Positions 7,435 to 16,153 of a stretch of 64,000 nt of DNA are shown here, piece after piece; the stretch's first letter is position 1; every line of letters starts with the position of its first letter. Origin of the DNA: an uncultured Dorea sp. (GTDB lineage: Bacteria; Bacillota; Clostridia; Lachnospirales; Lachnospiraceae). The DNA lies in contig NZ_CAKRAH010000009.1 in assembly GCF_934294775.1 (NCBI RefSeq), forward strand, positions 1-64,000. Direction: 5' to 3'. The position numbers and the translations under genes are program-made. Under the pieces are notes generated by a model, which saw nothing but the letters and a program-made list of their open reading frames with translations, did not search any database and had not been told where the DNA came from.

Positions 7435-8514
7435 ATGAAAAAGCGGATTGTAATTGCTATTTTATGTGCCACTATGTCGGTGGGAATGGTTGGATGTAAT
7501 AAAACGGAGTCTTCTTCAGATAAGACCCAGACATCAACTGAGAATAAAACAACAAAAACAGATACAGCAAACGATGAAAAACAAAGCAAAGATATCTTTG
7601 CGATGGATACCTATATGACGGTCACAGCGTATGGAGAACATGCACAGGAAGCCGTGGATAAGGCAGAAGAAGAGATCAACAGATTAGACGGGATGTTATC
7701 TACCGGAAAAGAGACCAGCGAAGTATATAAACTCAATCAGGCAGGAGAAGGAACGGTATCAGAGGATACCGCCTATCTGTTTGAAGAATCAGAAAAGCTC
7801 TATAAAGAGACTGACGGCGTATTTGACATCTCTATCTATCCGGTAATGGATGCCTGGGGATTTACTACAGAAAATTACAGAGTTCCGGGACAGGATGAAA
7901 TGAATACATTGCTTGAAAATGTAGATGCATCGAAGATTACTTATGACAAGGCATCAAAAAAGATTACTCTTCCGGAAAGAGTAAAGATTGATTTTGGAGG
8001 AATCGCCAAAGGATATACATCTTCCAGGATCATGGACATTTACAAAGAATGTGGAGTGACAAGTGGTCTTGTAAGCCTTGGCGGTAACGTACAGCTGTTA
8101 GGTAAGAAAACGGACGGAAGTGACTGGAAAGTTGCCGTGGAAAGCCCGGAAGAAGACGGCAATTATCTAGGAATCCTGCAGGCTGCAGATAAAGCGGTTA
8201 TTACATCCGGCGGCTATGAGAGATATTTTGAACAGGATGGTAAGAAATATCATCACATTATTGATCCTGCTACCGGATATCCGGCGGAAAACGGTCTGAC
8301 ATCCGTTACAATCGTAAGCGATGATGGAACATTGGCAGATGGACTTTCCACATCACTGTTTATCATGGGAAAAGATAAGGCAGAAGCGTTCTGGAAAAAG
8401 AACAGTGATAAATTCGATACGATCTTACTTACAGATGATAATGAATTATATGTATCTGAGGGAATTGCAGATAAGTTTGAATCTGATTATGACGTTCATG
8501 TAATGAAAAAATAA
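7435..8514 (+). CDS. apbE: FAD:protein FMN transferase, ApbE/Ftp lipoprotein
   Basis: Transfers FMN from FAD onto a threonine of target proteins outside the membrane. The 359 residues start with a lipoprotein signal (hydrophobic stretch then MVGC, acylated Cys21), a polar linker, and the ApbE domain from about residue 50. Family motifs: FAMDTYMTVTAYG, DFGGIAKGYTSSRIMD, VSLGGNVQLLG and HHIIDPATGYPAENG, the last containing the Mg/FAD-binding segment. ATG 7435 is preceded by ACAAGGATAAAAGT. The next two genes and the large surface gene carry six candidate flavinylation motifs, which fits this enzyme as their modifying partner. Confidence 0.94.
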   Translation: MKKRIVIAILCATMSVGMVGCNKTESSSDKTQTSTENKTTKTDTANDEKQSKDIFAMDTYMTVTAYGEHAQEAVDKAEEEINRLDGMLSTGKETSEVYKLNQAGEGTVSEDTAYLFEESEKLYKETDGVFDISIYPVMDAWGFTTENYRVPGQDEMNTLLENVDASKITYDKASKKITLPERVKIDFGGIAKGYTSSRIMDIYKECGVTSGLVSLGGNVQLLGKKTDGSDWKVAVESPEEDGNYLGILQAADKAVITSGGYERYFEQDGKKYHHIIDPATGYPAENGLTSVTIVSDDGTLADGLSTSLFIMGKDKAEAFWKKNSDKFDTILLTDDNELYVSEGIADKFESDYDVHVMKK

Positions 8515-8604
8515 GGAATGTTAGCAGAAGGAAATATTTGGAACGAAAGATTCCATATAGTACAGTGACATGAAAAGACATAAACATGAAATAGAGGCGA
8601 AGTT

Positions 8605-10386
8605 ATGGAAAAGGAAAAGATTATCAGAAAAATCAAACAGGGAGCACCATTTACATCAGCGGTCGTAGTTGCAGCATGTATCGGGGTGTCGTTAAGCGGG
8701 TATCAGGCACCGGTGTATGAAGCACAGGCACAGACAAAAGAAACAAAACCAGTCAAGACTGAGGAGACGAAAGCTGAAGAAGCACAGGCAAAAGGTTCTT
8801 TTGATCTGGAAGATGGAATCTATAAAGGAACCGGAACCGGTTATGCAGGCGAGATCAGCGTGGCAGTTACGATCAAAGATAAGCAGATTACAGCGATTGA
8901 TATCTTGAGTTCATCGGATGATGCAGCATTTTTTAACCGTGCGAAAGGTGTGATCGACCGCATCATTGCAGGACAGACACTGGAAGTCGACGTGGTATCG
9001 GGAGCGACTTACAGTTCTAACGGAATTATCAGTGCAGTAAAGAATGCACTGACAGGTGAAAAAGACAGCGGAACAACCGGGCAGTCACAGTCGGGCAATG
9101 CAGCAGCAGAAGGAAGTACGCTGACACTTGCAGATGAAGAGGAAGCGGCAGCATATAAAGACGGAACCTACTGCGGAACGGGAACAGGATTTGGTGGTAC
9201 TTTAAAAGTACAGGTTGTGATCAGCGGTGGAAAGATTACATCGATAGATGTGATCGAGAATCACGATGACAGCAGTTACTTAAGCCGTGCAATGGCTCTT
9301 ATCAATAACATTATTGCAACACAGAGCACGAATGTTGATGTGGTATCAGGAGCAACCTACAGTTCTAACGGAATCAAGAGTGCGGTAAGAGATGCATTAA
9401 GACAGGCAGCGGTAAGCGGAAGCGCAGCAGCTGAAAATGCAGCGGATGACAGCCAGTCATCACAGGATACATCAGATACCACACAGGTAACCGGTAATTT
9501 CCCTTATAAAGAAGGAATCTATTACGGAACAGCAGAAGGTTATAACGGTGACATCGAAGTTGCGGTAGTCCTTCAGGATCAGTCCATCAAAGCCGTACTT
9601 GTGACAAAGAATCATGACGATGCCAGATTCTTCGACCGTGCGATGGAAGTTGTAAAGAATATTATGAAAAAGCAAAGCACCGACGTAGACGTGGTATCGG
9701 GAGCAACTTATAGTTCCAACGGTCTGATCAATGCAGTGAAAAATGCATTAAAAGAAGCCGAAAAAGCAACGAACGGACAGCAGACGATAGAAGAAGAGAA
9801 AAAAGCAGACACCACAGAACTTGAAAAGCTTCTGGAAGAAGCAGACGGACTGGTACAGGACGAATACACAGAAGCAAGCTGGGCGGTGCTTGAAGTAAGA
9901 CTAGAAGATGCGAAGAAGCTTGTAGACGCAGATAAGACAAAGATCACGCAGGATGAGGTAGACGAAGCAGTTTCCAATCTGAATCAGGCGATGGCGTTAC
10001 TTGAGAAAAAGGACGACGGCGGAGACGATAATGATAATAACATTTTCAAAAATGGAATTTATGAAGGAATCGCGCTTTGTAAACCGGATGAGGATGAAGA
10101 TTTTGAGGCATATAACCTGTCCTTAAAAGTTACGATCAGGGACGATAAGATTGTTGCGGTTACGGATGTGACAGGCGATGGAGATTCATCTAATGATAAA
10201 TACATCAATAAAGCAGCAAACGGAACATCAAGCAAGAAAGGCGTCGCAAGTCAGCTGATCGGCAAATCCGATACAGAAGGAATTGATGTGATCAGCGGGG
10301 CAACCTGCTCATCAAAAGCAATCCTGGAAGCGTGTGATAACGCACTGGTTGCTGCAAAGAACAGTAAGGCAGAAAGCGGAGAATAA
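8605..10386 (+). CDS. Multi-module FMN-binding extracytosolic protein
   Basis: Predicted covalently flavinylated electron carrier. The 593 residues begin with an uncleaved anchor or signal (about 15-43, ending AQA). Four FMN-binding modules follow, each ending in the flavinylation motif: DVVSGATYSS at D129, D245 and D362, and the diverged DVISGATCSS at D561. Modules 1-3 are close repeats (KDGxYxGTGTGF..G, NHDDxxxxxRA). A FIVAR-like helical spacer (about 390-470) separates module 3 from module 4. Start ATG 8605 lies after a weak GAGGCGAAG site. The gene is 90 nt after apbE and 11 nt before the next FMN gene, so an operon is likely. The role as a multi-flavin wire is inferred from family and context. 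Confidence 0.88.
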   Translation: MEKEKIIRKIKQGAPFTSAVVVAACIGVSLSGYQAPVYEAQAQTKETKPVKTEETKAEEAQAKGSFDLEDGIYKGTGTGYAGEISVAVTIKDKQITAIDILSSSDDAAFFNRAKGVIDRIIAGQTLEVDVVSGATYSSNGIISAVKNALTGEKDSGTTGQSQSGNAAAEGSTLTLADEEEAAAYKDGTYCGTGTGFGGTLKVQVVISGGKITSIDVIENHDDSSYLSRAMALINNIIATQSTNVDVVSGATYSSNGIKSAVRDALRQAAVSGSAAAENAADDSQSSQDTSDTTQVTGNFPYKEGIYYGTAEGYNGDIEVAVVLQDQSIKAVLVTKNHDDARFFDRAMEVVKNIMKKQSTDVDVVSGATYSSNGLINAVKNALKEAEKATNGQQTIEEEKKADTTELEKLLEEADGLVQDEYTEASWAVLEVRLEDAKKLVDADKTKITQDEVDEAVSNLNQAMALLEKKDDGGDDNDNNIFKNGIYEGIALCKPDEDEDFEAYNLSLKVTIRDDKIVAVTDVTGDGDSSNDKYINKAANGTSSKKGVASQLIGKSDTEGIDVISGATCSSKAILEACDNALVAAKNSKAESGE

Positions 10387-10397
10387 GGAGAAAAAGA

Positions 10398-10832
10398 ATG
10401 AGAGAATTCTGGGTGAGGCTGGTCAGTGCGATTGCTGTAGTGGGACTGATCTTTGGATATAATTCAGTCCTGGATACAAGAGCAAAAGACGATCAGATTG
10501 CAAAATTAAATGCCAAGATTACCGATGAAAAATCCGGTGATTCCGAAGAATCCTCCGACGGAGCTTATAAAAACGGAACTTATACCGGAGAAGCAGATGG
10601 ATTCGGAGGAACGATTGAAGTAGAAGTAAAGATAGAAAAACATAAAGTTGCAGAGGTAAATATCGTATCAGCGGACGGCGAGGATGGATCGTATCTGTCA
10701 ATGGCAGAAGATATTATTCCGAAAATTGTAGAGGCACAGAGTGCAGATGTGGATACAATAAGCGGAGCAACCTTTAGTTCTACAGGAATCAAAAATGCAG
10801 CAAAAGAAGCACTGGAAAAGGCGGTAGAGTAA
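10398..10832 (+). CDS. Single-module FMN-binding membrane protein
   Basis: 144 residues: an N-terminal membrane anchor (about 6-24), a short coiled or charged linker (30-52), then one FMN-binding module (55-142) with the flavinylation motif DTISGATFSS (D119). It resembles the modules of the upstream protein and RnfG/NqrC-type flavin domains. AAGGAG lies 8 nt before ATG 10398. With 11 nt to the upstream gene and 1 nt to the downstream polyferredoxin gene, it probably bridges electron flow between the membrane Fe-S protein and the multi-flavin protein; this is inference from order and domain content. Confidence 0.88.
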   Translation: MREFWVRLVSAIAVVGLIFGYNSVLDTRAKDDQIAKLNAKITDEKSGDSEESSDGAYKNGTYTGEADGFGGTIEVEVKIEKHKVAEVNIVSADGEDGSYLSMAEDIIPKIVEAQSADVDTISGATFSSTGIKNAAKEALEKAVE

Positions 10833-10833
10833 A

Positions 10834-11706
10834 GTGGCAGAAAAGACAGAGAAAAAGTTAAATGTAAAACAGATGAAAAAAATACATACCTGGTTAAGAG
10901 CAGCCATTCAGTTATTGTATTTTATCTTTATACCATCTGTGTATACCGCAGCATTTGCCGGAGTAAAATACATATTTACACAGATTGGAGCAGGTGAAAA
11001 AGTGGCACTTACTTCATTCGTAAGTGTACTGATCGTCGTATGTGTATATACGATGATCTTCGGAAGGTTTTTCTGTGGATTTGCCTGTGCGTTTGGAAGT
11101 TTTGGAGATGCAGTAAATGCAATATATAGAGCAGTCTGCAAGAAATTAAAGAAAAAGCCGGTTCAGATACCGGAGCATGTGGCATCTAAACTTGCATATT
11201 TAAAATATGTATTACTGATCATCATCGTACTGATGTGCTATAACGATGTATACAGCAAGGCGCAGGGAACAAGTCCGTGGGATGTATTCTCTATGCTTCA
11301 TGCAGGAAACTTCCGCCTGGGAGGTTACGGGATTGGTCTTGTTATATTGATTTTGTTGATTGTGGGAATGTGTCTGGAAGAACGTTTCTTCTGCAGAAAC
11401 TTATGTCCGATGGGAGCAGTATTTTCACTGGTTCCGGTATTACCGTTATTCTCACTTCACAGAGACCGGGGAAACTGCATTCCAAAGTGCAGTGGCTGTA
11501 CAAGAAAATGTCCATCCGGCATCGGACTTCCTGAGGACGGATCATGGAAGGTAGAGGGAGACTGCTTTCAGTGCCAGAAATGTATCGACACATGTCCGAA
11601 GAAAAATATCCACTGCGGAGTAAAGGCACTTCGTGGAAATGAAATATGGTTCACAGTACTTAGAGCTGTGATTTTACTTGGATTGTTTATCTGGCTTGGT
11701 GTATAG
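10834..11706 (+). CDS. NapH-like polyferredoxin membrane protein
   Basis: 290-residue membrane protein expected to carry electrons across or along the membrane. It has about five hydrophobic segments (25-50, 62-80, 122-140, 163-185, 270-288). Fe-S ligands: GRFFCGFACAFG after the second segment, ERFFCRNLCPMG, CIPKCSGCTRKCP and CFQCQKCIDTCP, the last two as paired 4Fe-4S motifs. This matches the NapH/MauN/NosR C-terminal family. Start GTG 10834 directly follows the upstream stop; an internal ATG at 10873 is an alternative. Its place after two FMN proteins and apbE suggests it feeds electrons from cytosolic donors to extracytosolic flavins (inference). Confidence 0.87.
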   Translation: MAEKTEKKLNVKQMKKIHTWLRAAIQLLYFIFIPSVYTAAFAGVKYIFTQIGAGEKVALTSFVSVLIVVCVYTMIFGRFFCGFACAFGSFGDAVNAIYRAVCKKLKKKPVQIPEHVASKLAYLKYVLLIIIVLMCYNDVYSKAQGTSPWDVFSMLHAGNFRLGGYGIGLVILILLIVGMCLEERFFCRNLCPMGAVFSLVPVLPLFSLHRDRGNCIPKCSGCTRKCPSGIGLPEDGSWKVEGDCFQCQKCIDTCPKKNIHCGVKALRGNEIWFTVLRAVILLGLFIWLGV

Positions 11707-11789
11707 CCGGATCATAACAGAAGAGATCCGACGGCGACGGATCCTGAGAAGTAGTCAAACGCATCCATATGGAATTATAAGTCACCTTA

Positions 11790-11872
11790 CGTTCGAAAGA
11801 ATCTGCCAGTGGCAGATTCCGTAGATACCATAGCATACAAGAGAAGTTGTCGGTGGCAGGTTCTCTGCATTA
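11790..11872 (+). repeat. Dispersed hairpin repeat, A-type then B-type unit
   Basis: A-type unit (11790-11826: CGTTCGAAAGAAT head, CTGCCAGTGGCAG core, ATTCCGTAGAT tail) followed directly by a B-type unit (11827-11872: CATACAAGAGAAG head, GGTTCTCTGCATTA tail). In the A unit head and tail co-vary (GAAT/ATTC), which keeps the stem paired. Confidence 0.8.
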
Positions 11873-11917
11873 CGGGGATTTGTAAATAGTCTTTAGGGAT
11901 GCGCAATTTTTGGGTTA

Positions 11918-11939
11918 TAGGTTAGCGATGGCTAACTTA
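11918..11939 (+). promoter_or_regulatory. Candidate operator before the large surface flavoprotein
   Basis: Dyad TAGGTTAGC-N4-GCTAACTTA, 8 of 9 positions symmetric, 30 nt before the start codon. The half-sites resemble iron-box-like GTTAG/CTAAC elements of DtxR-family regulators, but the 4-bp centre differs from the known IdeR box, so the regulator is unassigned. Confidence 0.45.
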
Positions 11940-11969
11940 ATAATAAAATTTATCAATAAGGAGGCTTTT

Positions 11970-14900
11970 ATGAAAAAGAAAGAGATGAAGACAAAAGCAA
12001 TGGCTGTGGCCATGTCAGCAACAATGGCAGCCAGCATTTGCCCGGCTGTACCGGCAATGGCGGTAACAAAAGACCAGGTGGCAAAAGATGGCGTATATAC
12101 AAAGACAGCTCATGTTACAAGAACAGAAGCAGATGTAGACGATGAATGGGATGAATATGACGTTGAAGTCTCTCTGACTGTAAAAGATGGGAAATTCTCA
12201 GATATCACAGTAACTCCGGGTGAAGGGTATACAGATGAGAATAAAACATATCTGGCAAAAGCATACAGTAAGTCAAAAGGTATCCAGACATTATTAAAAG
12301 ATAAAGATGCAACAGAAGATACAATTAACGGATGGGATACTGTATCAGGAGCAACAAGATCCTCAACAGCTATTAAAAAAGCAGCCCTGGAAGCAATCCA
12401 GTCAGCACCAGTAGCAGAAGCACCGGTAACAGTGGATACATCTGCTCTGGAAAAATCAATCGAACAGGCAAAAGCGCTGAATGAGTCGGACTATACAGCA
12501 GAGACATGGAGCGTATTAAAAGAGAAACTTGCAGCAGCAGAGACAGCTGTTTCTGAAAAGAAATCCCAGGATGCTGTAGATACAGCAAAGAATGAACTGG
12601 ATGCAGCAATTGCAGGACTTAAGAAAGCAGAAGTGGCAAAAGAAGTTTATGTATTGATGAATATTCCATATAATGCATTTTATCAGGCTGATACAAACAG
12701 TAAAACAGACGCTGTTTCTTCTGCAACACTTCAAAAAACAAGAGTCAGTGGTCTTGCGGGTGGATCTTATCATGTAGACCCGGAGGGTTCAGATATTAGC
12801 GGAGTGACATTCCCTGTTAAAATCAGTTCAGATGCGTTAAAGAATTATAAGCAGGTTACGGATGACAGTAAAGTTTCTATTACGACAAGTGTAAAAGGAA
12901 ATACAAGTACAACAGAATATACAGGAAAAGATGCCCTTTTTGAAAGCGAAAACTATTCTTATTATATTTTGAGTGAAGAACCATCATATTATAAAGAAGC
13001 ATCGGTTGAATCTGATGGAACTCTTTCGTTTGGTAAGGTTATAGGAACAGCACAGACATTAAGTGATGCTACAGGAGAATTTTCAACAAAGACACGTTAC
13101 GGAGATTATGAATTAGATATGACTGGTTTGCCAGATTCTATTTCTAAAGTATACGGTGTTGTGATTGGAACGAAAGAAGGAGATAAATACGGACTTCGCC
13201 ATGTGGAAAACATTTGGAAAAAGAAAGAACTTGCATGGAGTACAGGATTTGTTACAGAATCGCATGGAAACCAACTGAGTTATGAAAATTACAAGGCTAT
13301 GATGGGACAGACCATTAACCAGGTAACTTATTATACAGATGCAGGAATTTATGAAATTCCGGTGAATATCTATGTGCCGGTTAAATTCTCGGGGGAAGTA
13401 AAAGTTGAAGATACTGAGCTGGAGTCTGGAGAAACAACGTATACAGTCAGTGGTATTCCGGATGATTACGAGGCACAGTACAGCGTAAAAGGGCTTAAAG
13501 ATGTAAAAGCAAAAGATGGAAAACTTACATTTGACAGCAAAGATGCAACTCCGGGACAATACACTTTGACAATCAGCGACAAAAGTGGTAAATACGCAGA
13601 TATTACTACAAAGTTCCTTCTTACAACAGATAAGGTGCCGGTTAGCTATGACGAAGAAAGTAATGGTTTAGTACCGGCAGAAAAATATAGCCAGAATGAT
13701 GCAGATGCGTACGTGAAAAATATTTCTTCAGTAACAGTAAATGGAGAAAAATATGCAGCAACAGGAAAGGGTTCTGTAAAGATTATTAAAGAAGATGGAA
13801 CATTAGACACAACAGCAAAGCCGTTTGCAGATGCAAAAGATGGGGATAAATATGAAATCACAGTTGCATCAACTGGATATACAACTGATTATGATTTCAC
13901 ATATACAGTGAACGATCAGAATGAATACAAATATGTATACGCAGGACTTACATGGGCTGAGTACTGGGCAGCAGAAGGTGTACAGGCAGCAGGAGATGCT
14001 TCATCATCTGAGGCAGTAGATACAAAGGGAGAATCCGATAAGGGAGCATTCGATGTTGTAACACGTGCAACAACAAACCACGGATTACACAGAGGAAGCT
14101 ATCAGTGCTCATCAGTCATCTATATGAAAGATGGATCTACTTACAGTGTAGCATACTATCCGGAAGCAGACAGCCGTACAACGGCAGTACTGACAAATGG
14201 CCAGAAAGTCACATACAATACAGAGGATATTGACCACTACATCGTAACAGGACTGAAATATGTACCAGTGAAAGTTGCAGCAGCTGATTACGAGGCATTT
14301 GCGCAGAAATATGCAGTAGTAGAGAATGGCTCAGAGTTAACAGGAGGATTCTCAGAAGGAAATCTTTCAAGCTACTCAGGAATCACAGCAAATGTAACAG
14401 AGAACACCAATGGTCTTAAGACAGCAACTAAGAATGAGGATGGATCATTCAGCTTCTCAGCAAGAGAAACAGGAACAGAATCCGGAATCACAGGACAGGA
14501 ATTAAAGACAGCACCAACAGCAGAGGATGCAGGACTGACAGTCAAAGAAGCAAAGGGATCATACGGAGAGTTCTTAAGAGTAGATCTGACTCAGAACTAT
14601 GGAGATCTTGGAGCAAATATGCAGGCTGTAAAATGGACATATTATGGCGATGACAGCACATACAGCAATGCAAAAGCAACATACGGAACAAAATTCGCAT
14701 CAGATAACTGGATGCATAAATCAATGGGAATCCAGCTCGGACTTACTGATTCCTTAAGATGTACCCTTCCAGAGGGAACAGATGGAACCGGATACTGGAC
14801 AATTACAATCTCAGCACTTGGATATAATGATGTAACATATCAGTTCCAGGCAACCGATGAGAACATCGTAAAACCAGATGCCGGAGAAATCAATACAGCA

Positions 14901-15752
14901 AATCTGGAAGCAGCAATTGCCAAAGCAGAAGCACTGAATAAAGATGAATACACAGAAGCAAGCTGGGAAGCAATGCAGGTAGAGTTAAAAGAAGCCAAAG
15001 AAGAATTAGAGGCAAAACACTCACAGGCAACAGTAGATGAAGCAACAGAGCACTTAAATGCAGCAATCGATGCACTGGAAAAATCAGAGACACCTGCAGA
15101 AGTAGACACAGCAAAACTGGAAGCATCTATCGCCGTAGCAGAAGGTTTAAAAGAAGCAGATTACACAGCAGACAGCTGGAAAGCAATGCAGAATGCACTT
15201 GCAACAGCTAAGGCAGCACTGGAAGCAAAAGAAAGCCAGACAGCAGTAGACAGCGCAGCAGAAGCTCTTGACAGTGCAGTAGCAGCACTTGTAAAGGCTG
15301 ATTCAGAAGATCAGGTCAAAGAAGTATCTACAGACGCACTGGAAAAAGCAATCAGCACAGCAGAAGGCTTAAAAGAGTCAGACTACACAGCAGACAGCTG
15401 GAAAGCACTTCAGAGTGCCCTTACATCAGCTAAGACAGCATTGGCTGAGAAGAAAGATCAGACAAGCGTTGACGCAGCAACAGAGAACCTGAACAAAGCA
15501 ATCAGCGCCCTTGTAAAAGCATCTTTAACATCAGGAAGTACAACAACTACAACAGGTACATCCGGAACAAAGACAGGCACAACAGGATCAAAGACATCCG
15601 GAACAGCTACAGGATCAAACAGCAGCACAAAAGCAGCTAAGACAGGAGATCCGGCAGGTGTACTTGGATGGCTTGGACTTGCAGTTTCTTCACTCGGAGC
15701 AGGAATCGGTGGATTCAAACTGAAAAGAAGAAGAGACGAAGAAGAAAAATAG
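11970..15752 (+). CDS. Wall-anchored FMN-binding / FIVAR surface protein (1260 aa)
   Basis: Start ATG 11970 has AAGGAGG 5 nt upstream. Order: signal peptide (1-31, cleavage near AMA); one FMN-binding module with flavinylation motif DTVSGATRSS (D123); FIVAR repeat 1 (about 158-215); a long beta-rich region (220-960) that seems to hold duplicated modules, each with a MNIPYNAFYQAD- or AGLTWAEYWAAEGV-like opening; FIVAR repeats 2-4 (about 975-1185); a Thr/Ser/Gly linker (1187-1222); and a sortase-like tail KTGDPAG (K1224), hydrophobic segment and KRRRDEEEK. From memory the beta-rich modules recall Tp47-type repeats, not verified. It is probably exposed on the wall as the outermost carrier of the flavin chain encoded upstream. 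A separate operator and gap suggest separate transcription. Confidence 0.85.
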   Translation: MKKKEMKTKAMAVAMSATMAASICPAVPAMAVTKDQVAKDGVYTKTAHVTRTEADVDDEWDEYDVEVSLTVKDGKFSDITVTPGEGYTDENKTYLAKAYSKSKGIQTLLKDKDATEDTINGWDTVSGATRSSTAIKKAALEAIQSAPVAEAPVTVDTSALEKSIEQAKALNESDYTAETWSVLKEKLAAAETAVSEKKSQDAVDTAKNELDAAIAGLKKAEVAKEVYVLMNIPYNAFYQADTNSKTDAVSSATLQKTRVSGLAGGSYHVDPEGSDISGVTFPVKISSDALKNYKQVTDDSKVSITTSVKGNTSTTEYTGKDALFESENYSYYILSEEPSYYKEASVESDGTLSFGKVIGTAQTLSDATGEFSTKTRYGDYELDMTGLPDSISKVYGVVIGTKEGDKYGLRHVENIWKKKELAWSTGFVTESHGNQLSYENYKAMMGQTINQVTYYTDAGIYEIPVNIYVPVKFSGEVKVEDTELESGETTYTVSGIPDDYEAQYSVKGLKDVKAKDGKLTFDSKDATPGQYTLTISDKSGKYADITTKFLLTTDKVPVSYDEESNGLVPAEKYSQNDADAYVKNISSVTVNGEKYAATGKGSVKIIKEDGTLDTTAKPFADAKDGDKYEITVASTGYTTDYDFTYTVNDQNEYKYVYAGLTWAEYWAAEGVQAAGDASSSEAVDTKGESDKGAFDVVTRATTNHGLHRGSYQCSSVIYMKDGSTYSVAYYPEADSRTTAVLTNGQKVTYNTEDIDHYIVTGLKYVPVKVAAADYEAFAQKYAVVENGSELTGGFSEGNLSSYSGITANVTENTNGLKTATKNEDGSFSFSARETGTESGITGQELKTAPTAEDAGLTVKEAKGSYGEFLRVDLTQNYGDLGANMQAVKWTYYGDDSTYSNAKATYGTKFASDNWMHKSMGIQLGLTDSLRCTLPEGTDGTGYWTITISALGYNDVTYQFQATDENIVKPDAGEINTANLEAAIAKAEALNKDEYTEASWEAMQVELKEAKEELEAKHSQATVDEATEHLNAAIDALEKSETPAEVDTAKLEASIAVAEGLKEADYTADSWKAMQNALATAKAALEAKESQTAVDSAAEALDSAVAALVKADSEDQVKEVSTDALEKAISTAEGLKESDYTADSWKALQSALTSAKTALAEKKDQTSVDAATENLNKAISALVKASLTSGSTTTTTGTSGTKTGTTGSKTSGTATGSNSSTKAAKTGDPAGVLGWLGLAVSSLGAGIGGFKLKRRRDEEEK

Positions 15753-15840
15753 GCAGTGTTCATAGAAAAAGAGTATATCATACGATGATTCACTGAGAAG
15801 GAGTTTCAGAAGTGAAAGTGCTCTGTGAACATATCTGATA

Positions 15841-15952
15841 AAAGGCAGGATATTTATCATATCATGTATGGACTTCTGAAAAGTTAGAATTAAAAATCTA
15901 ATGATTCGGAGAACAAACAGTACATGATAAGGTGGAAGTCCTGCCTTTTTTT
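15841..15952 (+). terminator. Large terminator hairpin after the surface protein gene
   Basis: AAAGGCAGGA (15841-15850) pairs with TCCTGCCTTT (15939-15948), then T7. An upper stem ATCATGTA/TACATGAT (15861-15868 with 15921-15928) extends it. A competing pairing GGACTTC/GAAGTCC (15870-15876 with 15935-15941) overlaps the terminator arm, as in attenuators. Confidence 0.7.
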
Positions 15953-15953
15953 G

Positions 15954-16153
15954 CCATGAGTTCGGAAGAGATGTATAAGAAAATATAAATATTTTCACAA
16001 AGCTAACATAGTTCTTTGTTATAATATAATTAAAATGTCGGAAGGCATGAGGATTTTCAAAAATAATGAAAAATCAGGACATTTATACCATTATGAGAAA
16101 AACATTTTTAATCCATAAGAATTGTAAGAAAGATATACGAGGAGGGCACACAC
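15954..16153 (+). other. Leader region of the two-component system
   Basis: AT-rich 200 nt. TATAAT at 16020-16025 (and again at 16025-16030) are candidate -10 elements, with TTCACA (15994) as a poor -35 at 20 nt. A possible relic of an A-type repeat head (GTTCGGAAGAG) lies at 15960. GAGGAGG at 16139 is the ribosome site of the response regulator. Confidence 0.4.

Noticed and set aside
15955..15972. Further A-type repeat copy
   Set aside because: Only the head GTTCGGAAGAG is similar; core and tail are missing, so it is at most a relic.
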